Shown here: piece after piece, positions 22,036 through 32,925 of the stretch | How positions within the stretch are numbered: position 1 is the stretch's first letter | How the letters are laid out: every line of letters starts with the position of its first letter | Origin: Ilyonectria destructans | Lineage: Eukaryota > Ascomycota > Sordariomycetes > Hypocreales > Nectriaceae | DNA length: 64,000 nucleotides | Assembly (NCBI GenBank): GCA_020740775.1 | Contig: JAHEWK010000007.1 | Location: forward strand, 1,798,001-1,862,000 | Direction: 5' to 3' | Notes under the pieces: model-generated | What the model was told of the DNA's origin: nothing | Database searches by the model: none | Seen by the model: only the letters and a program-made list of their open reading frames with translations | Made by a program: the position numbers and the translations under genes

Positions 22036-22365
22036 ATGCGCTCTGTCAACAGCCTCCTACGCGCGCGGGTTGCCCACCGGCTGTCTCAAGCTACAACGCA
22101 CTCACAGCAAACTATGCTTCAACGACCGTTCTCCACGCAAAGTCATCGATTTCTCCAGCACAAGTCCCAACCAGGAAAGACAAAAGATGAACTCGGCCGA
22201 AACCCGTCGTACCCGGCTTTCAGTTTTGAGGCCCTCGGGGTAAGCAAGAACATGAAGATTGTTCTGCTCGGAATTCTGAGCATCCTCGGCACTATTGAAA
22301 CGTGGGTTTGGTGCAAGGCCATCTGGTATTGGTGGAAGGGCGACAGTGATGTTCAAAAAGAGTGA
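22036..22365 (+). CDS. Small single-pass, probably mitochondrial membrane protein
   Basis: A single exon of 109 residues. The first 45 residues are rich in Arg, Ser and Gln with no acidic residue (MRSVNSLLRARVAHRLSQAT; QRPFSTQSHRF), a typical mitochondrial presequence with an RPF|S-like cleavage zone. A short conserved-looking stretch (NPSYPAFSFEALGVSKNMK) precedes one transmembrane helix (IVLLGILSILGTIETWVWC) and a Trp-rich tail (KAIWYWWKGD). It looks like a conserved fungal inner-membrane or matrix-facing microprotein, but I cannot name a characterised homologue. Confidence 0.7.
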   Translation: MRSVNSLLRARVAHRLSQATTHSQQTMLQRPFSTQSHRFLQHKSQPGKTKDELGRNPSYPAFSFEALGVSKNMKIVLLGILSILGTIETWVWCKAIWYWWKGDSDVQKE

Positions 22366-22658
22366 AAGATCAGCCGACGGGTCGTTTGTAACATTTCATG
22401 TACAACAATGTAATTATTAGTTTGGCTGAAAATATAATTCTCCCCTTGTCTTATAGCCTGCACAAGTTGTAGCAGCAGCTCTTATCACTCTCTTACAAGG
22501 TTGGCGACATGGAAAGTACTGAACAGGTCTGATTTGTTTCCCCGCTTCTCATAAACTTAGGACAAAAAAATACATTCCCTCACAGAATCATCAATGTTTA
22601 ACAGATACCGCATCTACTAATTACCGGTCGCTGGTGAGAATGAGGTATCGTCATGTCT

Positions 22659-24811
22659 TCAGACACGTCTCCACATAGGCCCCCCAAGCTCACTGATATC
22701 CCTCCCTCCGATCAACGTACGTCCTGGAATACGATGTGCCATCCTAGAGGCGTCGACACGCTCATGAGCACGCATGCTTGACGTCAAAGCACGACTGTTC
22801 CCATCTGTGGTGAAGCAAACTTTGGATACGCGTTGATCTTCCTGTTCTCGAAGAATTTCCATCAAAGTCCTCAGATAAGGAATGGTTGCCTGATCCTCAG
22901 CCAGTTGGAGACCGTCAAGGACCCAAATTAGCGACGGCGGTGCATGAGTTAGGAGAGCTCGGATAATCCGCAAAGCAACGGGAACACTCCCCATGCTCCC
23001 ATCAAGAAGGCGGAATTGATCACCATCGAGATCTTTGGTCGCAGGAAACTCGGCCGGCAGGAGATACGTCAACTGCGTGATGACAGAATATAGCAGCGCT
23101 ATGAGGCCGGCCTCTCTTCCAGAAACATGGGATGTCTTGGCGAAATCATAGCGTGGCTTGCAATAAAAAGACACGCATGGCAGACCTGCCTCCATGCTCA
23201 CAGTACTGAGGCGCATCGCTGCTTGGGAGAGACCTGACCCGTATGGTGCTACCGGGTCACCTCCAACCCATAGCATCTTTGACTTTGGAGCCTGGATCCA
23301 CATCTGCATATGCATCATAACCTCTTCTGGAATACTAGACGATGGGGATGCCAGCATCGCACGAGAAATATCTTCTCGGCCGTCTTCAAGGTAGATGGCG
23401 ATTAACCTCGAGAGTCGTTCAATCTCATGTCGGGAACACAGCCCATCAGAGTCTATGAGGTCAGCCTGGGTTAACTTGCAAATGACAGAGTTCTTACCGT
23501 ATTCAGAAACCGAATCCTCCTCCTCTTTTACAACATTCGTTTCATTTGACGTGGTGACTTTGGACCGTTGGACTGCGTCGGGAGTCCGCTTTTCTAAGCG
23601 ATGGTCTACGTTTGTTAAATCGATTCGTTCTAAGCCATGATACGTACCATGTACCAACTGCTCCTCGACAGACACCAAAGTTCGAACTGATGAATAACCC
23701 AAACTCTCTTTGGCAAATGCCAGTTTTCGCTGGGTTGTTTCGATATTGTCGTGGCGACTTTCGCTCCCCACCATACGGAGAGAGAGAGCATGACTGACCA
23801 TGCCCTCAATCCGTTCAACCCGACCGTTTGCAATGAACTGAGATTCATCTCTTACTCTCTGGACTGTTTTCTGTATCCCGCGCACCAGTCCCTGTACTGT
23901 TTCGTCGTAAAAGTTCTTATTTAGAGCTGAAAGGAACCGGTTTTTCTTCCGTTTGAACCAATCCATGGTGTGGCAGAGCAGTTTGAAGACTCCTACATAG
24001 AGTTCGACCACAAGCCTTCTCATCTCTTGACTGTCTGCAATCTCAACACTCTTGGTAACAAAGTGCAGGTCACTAGAGATGTCGATAAGAGCCATGGAGA
24101 ACCCTTCGGCGATTTTCTTGTAGTTTGTGGAGGCCTGAGAAAATTAGCGACTGCACAGACTCCAAGAGTTGGCCATTACCGTGACAACTGAAGACACGAC
24201 CCCAGTGATTAGTGAAATGTACTTATCCCCACTAGGAATAACATTGAAGAGGTATGAATGATCATTCATAGTGTCCAAGAAATCGAAAAACCGATCCTTT
24301 GCTTTCCCGACTCCCTTCGTTTTCTTGGCAAGCCATGCATCTTGAGACTGGTCAATTGCCCTGCGTAGAGTTTCGATTGTGGGAATGCTGTTGGCCGGCC
24401 GAATAGACTCTCCGTCGTCATGAAAGAGGTGTTGAAAGTTTTGCCATGTTTCTACTAATTCTTTGCGCTGATTCTCCAACGGGCCGAGGACATCATCACT
24501 TCATGGTTTAGTGTACTGACCAGAAGAGCTGCAAAGAGTTACACTCACCTTTGGCTCTCCCCAAACTGGAGCCACTTGTTCCATTCAATAGCATGCTGTT
24601 TGAATCTCGTTTCCTCGTCATCTTGCTTCTTCACTACTGCCCCTAAGGCCTGGGAAAGTGGATCGTCTGGTTCTGTTTTTTCCACCTCAAGACTGTACTG
24701 GCGGACCATGGACGTGATTTTGGGTGTCTCATTCATATGCATGATTACAGCGATGCTCGTGAAGCATTGGGATCGGCGATGATATCTGGATGAGCGCTTT
24801 TTGAGGCTCAT
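22659..24811 (-). CDS. DUF7708-type protein with degenerate NTPase-like region
   Basis: Exons 24811-24549, 24498-24180 and 24134-22659 give 685 residues. The start is uncertain: the frame is open further 5' (to about 24925) without an ATG, so 24811 (MSLKKRSSRYHRRS) is the first supported one. The middle carries DUF7708-like blocks (KAKDRFFDFLDTMNDHSYLF, then YKKIAEGFSMALIDISSDL, then RRLVVELYVGVFKLLCHTMD). The C-terminal third resembles the P-loop half of fungal NACHT-like proteins, including LIWVLDGLQLAED where Walker B is expected, but the P-loop place reads MLWVGGDPVAPYGSGLSQAA without GKS/T. The product may therefore lack ATPase activity. It is head-to-head with the DUF7025 AAA ATPase. 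Related fungal proteins are suspected in heterokaryon or non-self responses, which is not shown here. Confidence 0.75.
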
Positions 24812-25310
24812 TGCATACGGGTAATTGCTGACTCGGTTGGAGACTGCAGTTGCACGCTGTTGCTGACGTGGGCGTGCTGCAATTGAAACGCCATTCGCGG
24901 GTGAGGTACCCAGGCCGGTAGGCAAGTCTATTCCTAGCTTATTACAGGCGGGGATACGACATATGAGACCAGAAGTCGCCTAAAGCTACCCAGATGAGGC
25001 TGGGTTGTCAGACTGCAGGAGCTGAATGAAATGTCGCTCGAGGATTGGACGACATGGCGCTTACCAAGATGCTGGATTGGCTCATGGGACCATTTCGCAG
25101 GGGTTTCCAAACACTGCATATGCAGCCCAAATCTGGAGCCTGATTCTTGACAGGGGTAATGGGATGCATGTCAGACAAGTCTCTGATGCGAAGTCGCCCG
25201 CTCTGCGACATTTTCGTTGTTTTAGCCTCAACACTTCGTTGTTACGAGACAAAACAACGATAGCTCACCTCCGTTTGTTTGATCTGCAGTCACTCAGCGG
25301 CGACGATCGC
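24812..25310. promoter_or_regulatory. Shared upstream region of the DUF7708 / DUF7025-AAA pair
   Basis: About 500 bases lie between the two proposed starts. Parts read open in the frames of both genes (24812-24925 minus; 25026-25310 plus), so one or both true starts could be inside and the spacer could be much shorter. No clear TATA box. Confidence 0.4.
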
Positions 25311-28171
25311 ATGACGGAGGTGTATATTTGCGAAGAACGCATCGCCGTGCATTCCATGCACACTGACCAAGGAAAGATGACCTTGAAAGAACCAGACCAT
25401 TCGTCTGATGCCACTCCAACAGAGGATCTCAAAGATGATACCGATGGCTCAGTCGAGCCCGGTGGAAAGACACCCGCGGACACGGACAAGGCTGAGCAAG
25501 AATCCAGCCCAGAGGAAATCTTCAAAATCTCGGCACCTCTATACTGCAAGTTAAATGGGCGAGATCACTCTACCCTCCTTGACTTCAGTGTCTGGACCTG
25601 CCCGGAATGCAACGAAGATCTGCGAATGGGCGAATCGCGCAAACGGTTCCCAAGGCCCGGCCCGAAGGAGGCTGTGGTGGACAACGACGAGCCTATGCCG
25701 GACGTTTCATACTCGATTGAGTACACTGATTGCGCAAATAACAAAATCGCGAGGGAGAACTGGGAGGGAAAATTCGATCTGGCTGTTGCTAGAAAAGGTG
25801 TTCGAACCGCGGATCGCTCCGTCTTTGAAGTGGTCACAGTACTAGAGACATCGTTACCCGACAGAAGACTCGCGCCCTTTGAGGTCGACGAACTTTTGCA
25901 AAAAGGAATCTTGACCGATCCCAATATAAGGATCACAGTCAGCAATACACTGGTGACCATTTATTCGACTGCGCTGATTCAGACGATCCGCAACCTCGTT
26001 CAGTATTACCCAGAAAACCTCGGGGGGGATATCATTGAGCTGAAGGCGCCATATATGCTATTGGGTCATCATCTCAATGACATGGAGGCTTACTTAGAAG
26101 CTCATCGCGTCGTGGGTCCTTTGGTATCTGATTCGCCCGTCGACGAAACTACCGACTCAGTCCCTACCAAGCATGCATATGCAAACGTTGGAGCAGAACA
26201 TCTTTCAATTCTTGTGAAATTTTTCAAAGAAAAAATGTACAAGGACATGGTGGAAGAAAAAGCCCGCCATGATCGAAACGTCTGCACCTTCAAGATGCTG
26301 TGGCTTCTCTACAGGCCTGGGATCACAGTGTATTTTGAATCCGGTGGGAAGCTGTTTGCATATGTTGTCAATTCTCTGGAAACCTCTGACGTCAAAGGTA
26401 CTGCTGGGGTACGACGGGTCAAATCTTATACCATCAAGATGTGGAATTTGGATTTCGATAGTCGCTTTGTTGGACGGCGCGCCAGAAGCGTCACGATCCC
26501 GCATTTCGATGGGGAACGACGAATCAATTCTCTCAAGCTCTTCCCGTGCGAGTTCAAGGACAAAGAAGACGGCGGCGAGATGCGACAGAGCCTTGAAGAA
26601 AATGGAAAGAAATGGTACGAGCTTCTTCGCGGAGGCCAAGTTATTTATTCGGGTCGGTTATTGGATCCTGGCAAGAAACAGGTGAGTGGCATGTTTTAGC
26701 CTTCCACTGATTCTGACGAATTTCTAGTTCCAAGGTCGAGTCGTCATCGACATGCCGTCCTACTACGCCCAAGAACCCGCGAAGACGCCAGAAATTTGCA
26801 GTATCAATGACCTGGGTGAAGAGCTCGCCAAGTGCTACTGCGAGGATTGTCAAGGTTACAGACCGCACCCTCCGGAAGACTTTCCATGGACGCGCTACGA
26901 TCTCATCGATCCCCTCGTTGACCAGGATCTTGAAATACCGGGCGCAACCAATGGGTCCCGTCATCGATATCTTCTTTGCGCCCGGCTGCTTCATGGCTTC
27001 GATTTGAAGTCGAGAGCGTGGGGTAAGGGACTCGTCAAGGGGTTTTGTTCTTGCTAACGCAAAGTCAGTGATGCTTGATGTTGAATGTTGTCAACCGCCG
27101 AAGATGAACGTGCGAGCGATTGACACTTTAGTCATGCCTTCTGACAGAAAGGAAATGATCAAAGCCCTCATTCACAAATTCACGGATTCCAATGCTTCCA
27201 CAGGACCTGGTTCATGGAGGGCCGATTTCCTAGAAAACAAGGGCGAGGGACAGATCTTCCTGCTCCACGGAAGCCCTGGTGTTGGAAAGACCTATGTGAG
27301 TCTACAATAAGCCTGCTTGAGTTGATGCTAACCTGATCAGACTGCAGGTAAGTTGATGTTCGGTGCTAGTACAAGGTGCTAGTACAACTGATAATGACAC
27401 GAGTAGAATGCATCGCCGAGTACACTGGTCGCCCAATGTTGTCGTTGACCGTGGCAGATATCGGAACCGATGAAGTCAAAATGGAGAAGCAACTTGTAAA
27501 ATGGTTTCAACTCGCAGAGAAATGGGGAGCAGTCATGCTCATTGACGAAGCTGATGTCTTTCTTGAGAAACGCCAGGTTACTGATCTCAAGCGAAACAGT
27601 TTGGTCTCTGGTAAGATCAATGGATGAAAAAAGGGTTGCGCTGACAGCCAATAGTCTTTCTTCGATGCATCGAGTATTATCGTGGTGTCCTATTTCTTAC
27701 AACTAACCGAGTTGGTCATTTTGATGATGCCTTCATGTCACGAATTCATGTCGTCATCTACTATGACAAACTGGGAATGGAAGACCGGAGACAGATTTGG
27801 GAGCAATTTTTCGACAAGCTCACTGATGAACGAGAGGACTTTATCATAACCGGGCGAGCAAAGTCATATGTTCTGGAAGATGACACCATCTGCCAAATCG
27901 AGTGGAATGGGAGAGAGATTCGCAATGGTAATAACCCATCCATCCACGCAAGCCGTAACTAATGCAGTCGACAGCTTTCCAGACCGCCGTGTCCCTTGCC
28001 GAGTATAGGTTCCTGCAGAAACCCAACAAGACCAAGAATGATTACCCAACTCTCGATCAAAAGGACTTTGAACAAGTCTGCAAAATGGTCCGGCAGTTCA
28101 AGCAGTACCTTGTCGATGTCCATGGAGTTGATGAGGATGGCCGAGCGTTCATGTATAAAGCTAGAAGGTAG
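25311..28171 (+). CDS. AAA+ ATPase with N-terminal DUF7025 domain
   Basis: Seven exons: 25311-26681, 26728-27022, 27069-27295, 27341-27347 (7-nt micro-exon), 27407-27610, 27655-27927 and 27975-28171; 857 residues. The start is uncertain because the frame is open to ATG 25026. An acidic N-terminus precedes the DUF7025 region (NLVQYYPENLGGDIIELKAP, LLYRPGITVYFE and WNLDFDSRFVGR are typical). The AAA core has Walker A HGSPGVGKTY ending at about residue 631, Walker B AVMLIDEADVFLE with Asp680/Glu681, a TTNR sensor-1 and an FMSRIHV segment; the lid-type tail follows. Intron phases all agree. The family is strongly expanded in filamentous fungi and mostly uncharacterised; its likely role is ATP-driven remodelling of an unknown client. 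Confidence 0.87.
27341..27347 (+). other. 7-nt micro-exon of the AAA ATPase gene
   Basis: ACTGCAG is bounded by acceptor ...CTGATCAG and donor GTAAGT. It supplies the Thr-Ala and the first base of Glu in GKTY-TAE-CIAEYTGRP, directly after Walker A. Skipping it would shift the frame. Confidence 0.75.
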
Positions 28172-28348
28172 CCGAACAGCTCACAGAAATTCCAGTCGCA
28201 TCGTTGATATGCACGGCTCAACTACACCAAGTCTAAAGCTCCAGACAATTCTTGTTTCCTTGGAACTATGCATAAGACCTTGGACTGCGGCGGCGGACGT
28301 ACTGACAATGTGAATAAGCCAGCCAATTTTGACTAATTTGCATTCTGC

Positions 28349-30495
28349 CTATTCCCAATCAAAGTGAAAATTCGAAAAACTGCCATGTACGACTGAATCG
28401 TCCAATAAACTATTAACATGTTCTCGCATTATTGAACCCCCTGGAAATTGATCCGAAGAGTCTTGGAAAGCTGAGAACAGTTGGTCAAACGACAGGGCGT
28501 CGTTTGTAGGAAGAAAGTTGTCGGATTCTTGAGCCGCCGGGTTCGCAAGTTTTGTTTGAAGCTCTTGTAAACCTTGAAGGCGTTTCCATAACCGCATCAA
28601 CGGGCTTGATCGAGTGCTCAGTAGTTTGATTAGATTTAAAGCAATGTCAAACTCTGCTCTTACACTGTCCCAAAAGGTAGAGCTAGCGTTTACGATTGCT
28701 AACAAGAGGTTGCCAAAAGCAGTGAGCAATGGATGTTTGAAGAATATTGCATGAGTTCGAATAGAGGGAGTATTGTCGTTGAGATCTGCAAGCATCTGTA
28801 GTGTCTCTTTTGCTACTTTCATAGCCGTATGAGCATACTTTTTGTGCTGGTTGATTTGCCCTGCCGACTGCAAGACTGGTCGATAGATTAAATTGCGGAC
28901 ATGACTTTTGCGGAAGAATAGGACCGCTTGGATATAATTTGGCCTTTCAAGCTCACTGCCCGGATGCAACGAAGCTTCGTTCAACGTTAGATGTTCGGGA
29001 AGCTGCTCATACCAGTGGAGGGTTTGATAATCCAGGTAATCCAGATCGTCAGTGTTGATTTTGGCTCCATTTTCGCCTTGACAATTCAGAGCTTGCCAAG
29101 TTTTCCCAGCCAACTTGGTCCAATCAAGTAGACAAGACAAGATAGGATTGGAATTGTCCTGAAGGTGGTTAGCATAGTTTGCAAAAGTAAGCGATACTCA
29201 CAAGTGTAAATAGTGACGGGTCAACGTAAGAATCTTGAATGGAAAAGGGGATTCCTTGACCAAGACTGGTTCTCCTTTCAAGCATATACACAGACCAGAA
29301 TGTTTTCAAAGCGTCTGATCGCTCTTCAAGATTTGGAAAGGCATTCTCCACCATCAACCGACGGTGCAATCCCATTTCGAGACAGAGTCTTGCTGCAAAC
29401 CCAATAATTCGGCCCGTTCGCACTTCTTCATCAAGGTGATAGTGGTATAGCGCCTAATACTGTCAACACCGCCTCAGTAGTGCTAGGTTCTACTCACCAC
29501 AAGAACGAGAAGCTGAATACCATGAATTCCGTTGGAGTTCCAGATCAAACCTTCTACTGCTTCTGTAGTGCTTTCAAATAATCTCTGCGCTTGGTCGTTT
29601 CTGCCTCCACTTGCAAGTGTACGACCGATGGCTAGGACGATTTTCATCTTGTTTGTCTCATCGTTAAAGAGGGTTTCGACCAAAGAACCTTTTGCCAACT
29701 TGACTCCGTCCCTCGAAGCGGATTCCAGAGATGCAAACACATTATTGGCTGTCTGCATCATTCTGTCGCGGTCTACCACGGGGTATAATGAGCCTACCCC
29801 ATTGCACCATTGATGAATCAGATCAACTGCATCGTCTCCTTTTATATCCCATAATGGATCCATAGTCAAGACCTTCATAAATGGTCCATATTGTGCCAGG
29901 CGAGACGATGACGATGGACATCCAGGCGCGGACGTGGATTTGCCCAATATGGCTGCTGGCATCCCCATTGCCTTGAGGTTTCCACTGACCACATTTAATG
30001 TGAATTCAGAACTCGAAGGACCGCAAAATTCAGGAGACGTTATACTGGAGTCACTTTGTGTTTGAAAGCTTTGAGACGTTTGTGTTGATGGGGATGCTTC
30101 ATTGGACGTCGGTTGAAGGTTCCCAACGACCGTCACCGGACTCCCCGGGATGATTTCGGCTGCTTCGGCTACCATTTGAGAGCCGTCATCAACAGGCGCC
30201 ATGACACTATGAGGTTCGTCAGGAGTTATTAACATGGTGGCGAAGACTCACCCTTGGTCGGGTACGCGGTCGGGTAAGTAATGATACCTGTGTCCAAGGT
30301 AGACGCATGGTGCGGACTTTGCCACGCACTTCACGCAAGGCTTGCCGCCATCGCACTTGATCTTTCGTCGCTTGCATCGATTGCTAGGCTGTTAGTAAAG
30401 AAACTTAGAGAGTCCATTGTATCTTACCATGCCTGATTCACATACTGGGATCTCCGAGAGCGTGCGTGGTTGGATTTCTGTTGCCTCGTCTCCAT
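28349..30495 (-). CDS. Zn(II)2Cys6 transcription factor
   Basis: Exons 30495-30428, 30383-30252, 30206-29498, 29453-29202 and 29158-28349 give 656 residues, with intron phases consistent. A basic start METRQQKSNHARSRRSQ leads to the cluster CNRCKRRKIKCDGGKPC ... CVKC ... C (C-x2-C-x6-C-x5-C-x2-C-x6-C, residues 23-49); the first Cys codon is split by intron 1. The Ser/Thr-rich linker is followed by a fungal-specific TF domain with LIHQWCNGVGSLYPVVDRDR, RTGRIIGFAARLCLEMGLHR and TFWSVYMLERRTSLGQGIPF. It is convergent with the AAA ATPase and divergent from the hydrolase gene at 31428, which together with the P450 at 32926 is a plausible local target set. Confidence 0.87.
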
Positions 30496-31427
30496 TTCAT
30501 TTGTTACTTAATTGACAACAGCAGAACGGATTTCAGCGAGGGGAGCTATATAAGCACTGGTGAACTTATGTAATTGCGGGGTAACTTGTTGCGGGGAAAT
30601 TACTGCATTAGTGGCCATTAGACCTCGGAGAAAGCATTGGTGCAGTCTACGGATAGTGAGCAGAAAGTAAATTAGATCTAAATTGTTTGACATGTTCTGA
30701 ATAGTGTTATCTCAAAGGCAGAAATATTGTAGGCGCTATAGAGTAGACCATGGCTCAAAGGATTTTGGGGAGGCTGTATTGACTAGCCGTGTGATTGCGT
30801 CGGAACCATTCCATGATGCTTGAGGAGACGAGAAGAGCATTGTTTCGCTGCCGGCATAAACAAGACTCAGTGTTCAATGTCTCAACCCTTCAACTTAGAA
30901 TAACGAGTCGCAGTCTCTTGTGATACAATCCAGCAGTATTTCAACCGCATGCCGCCCGGTGAAAAGCCAGCAGGCCATGGGAGGTGCATTGTTGGACACC
31001 AAAGTCAGAACCGTGGACTTGAGAAAAGATCAGACAAATTAATTATGTAACTTGAGCTTCGTACTGGTTTCAAGGTTCACTGCGTAATATATAGGGTTAT
31101 GACCTGAATTTGATGAGACTCGGGGATGACGGCTAAATTCGACTGGGGAACAGTGGGTGAATAAACCCTCCTCAATGCGTGAGAAATCTCCAAAGTATCG
31201 CCCTGAATTGACGTAATAATATATCTATCAGGGCATCTACGGCGGAATGCATATCGGAGCTTAGTTTGCAGATCTCGGTGTCGGAAGCCGAGTCCGTTCG
31301 GAACTGCGGAATTTAGTGTCTGAAATTAGCCATGGCTTCCTCGGCAAAATGGCTGGGCGGAATAAATACCTGCTCAAGTGCATCGAATTGAATAGGCATT
31401 GCTTTAAGATACTACTCATACGTTCAA
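30496..31427. promoter_or_regulatory. Divergent promoter region, Zn2Cys6 regulator / hydrolase
   Basis: These 932 bases hold no supported ORF. AT-rich patches (TATATAGGG at about 31087-31095; AATATATC at about 31218) are possible core promoter parts. I saw no clear CGG-n-CCG pair. Confidence 0.4.
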
Positions 31428-32486
31428 ATGATGGACTCATTCCCGCCCACTGGAATTGATGGATATGTCTCCAAGACATTTATCTTTAAATCTACCAAAG
31501 ACGGCGACATCCATGTTGATGTTGCGTACCCAGAGGTCACAGATGGGACAGGCACGGTTCTAATCCACTATCACGGAGGATTTCTGGTAAGAATTAAACC
31601 GGTGTAAAGGACTTAATATTAACTAGTATAGGTCGTTGGAGACCGATATTCTTTCTTCCCATACTGGCTTCTCCATGCCTGCACCTCTCGAAAATGGATT
31701 TTTGTAATCCCAGACTACCGGCTGCTGCCAGAAACTACAGCCCATAGCTCACTCCAAGATGCTGTAGATGCGTATTCTTGGGTTTTGCAGTCTCTTCCGC
31801 AGCTACTCGGTCGTACAATCAACTCGGTCATGTTGGCAGGATCAAGCGCAGGGGCATATCTCGCTCTCGCAACAGCTGCAACCGTCGATAGACAACCTAG
31901 TGCCCTTTTATTGATCTATGGTATGCTGGATGCTACGTTTCATCGATACACAACACCCGGGACCAACATCTTTAATCGGCCGATGATTGAGACATCTCCC
32001 ATTTTGGGAAGTTGGCCAAAATGGGGAGCGGGCGATGACAGACAGGTGCTATCTGCGTATCCTTTGCCAGAAAATCCTACTGGTGACCCTAGGCTCGCCT
32101 TAGTCGCGGCTCTTCATATTGACGGCTTGTTTCCGGACTACATGACTGGTACTACAGGGATTGGTCGCATGATTGCCGAGGAAGGGATTGGCGCAATTCC
32201 ACAACATCACAAAAGTCTATTCCCTCTGGCATTTGGCAACCTCGAAAAATTGCCTCGCACAATGCTTCTTCATGGTAAAAACGATTCAGCTGTTCCAGTA
32301 GAGCTTAGTGTACAAGCTATGGATAAGTTGAGAGCGGCAGGAGTCAATGTTTGTGCAGAGTTTCCTGAGAATGCAGAGCATGGTTTTGATGCAAGAGCTG
32401 GGAATGTAAATATCGAGACATCAAGCGGAGAAGATGTTGTAGCTTTCCAGAGCTTGAGGAACGCAGTCAACTTTCTGGCCAGGTGA
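31428..32486 (+). CDS. Alpha/beta hydrolase, hormone-sensitive-lipase-like
   Basis: Exons 31428-31586 and 31632-32486, joined by a 45-bp GTAAGA...TATAG intron; 337 residues. The product starts MMDSFPPTGIDG and has no signal peptide. The oxyanion loop HGGF (residues 49-52) lies at the splice junction, PDYRLLPE follows, and the nucleophile elbow is GSSAG (Ser125). HGKNDSAVP carries the likely catalytic Asp and AEHGFD the His, so the triad is complete. HGGF in place of HGGG is a mild variant. The likely reaction is hydrolysis of a short or secondary-metabolite ester. It lies 439 bp before a P450 on the same strand and opposite a Zn2Cys6 regulator. Confidence 0.85.
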
Positions 32487-32925
32487 GGGTCATGTAATAT
32501 GAATTACTATTCTTTGCCCTTGGAATCTATATGTTTAGTGTGAATAACGAATGTATGATCCTGGGCGTAGCCTTGATTCAATGTGCAGCATATCTGGAAC
32601 CAAGATGTTGTCCACCATATTCTAAAGTAAGTGCCGAGGCTGGGTTGATCGAGATTATACCAAGCCAACGAAACTTCTTGCTTCATTACATCGCATGTCC
32701 TCCGAGGTGTACGATGGTACAACTGCCGAGTGGAGGGGATTGCGCTAGTTCCGCGAGACGCTAGTTCCGATGCGGATCTCCGAAGATTCCGCAACGGCAC
32801 TTCGCCTCGGCAGCTAGTCTAATCGGGGTTTCTTTAATCTTTACCAAACTACAGAGGCTTCTAATGGCCTTGATGGATATATAGCCAGGTAGAATAATGT
32901 CTGAATTTCTGTACTCAAAGCAAAT
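32487..32925. promoter_or_regulatory. Spacer with P450 promoter
   Basis: No gene seen. TATATA at 32878-32883, 43 bases before ATG 32926, is a plausible TATA box. Confidence 0.45.
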
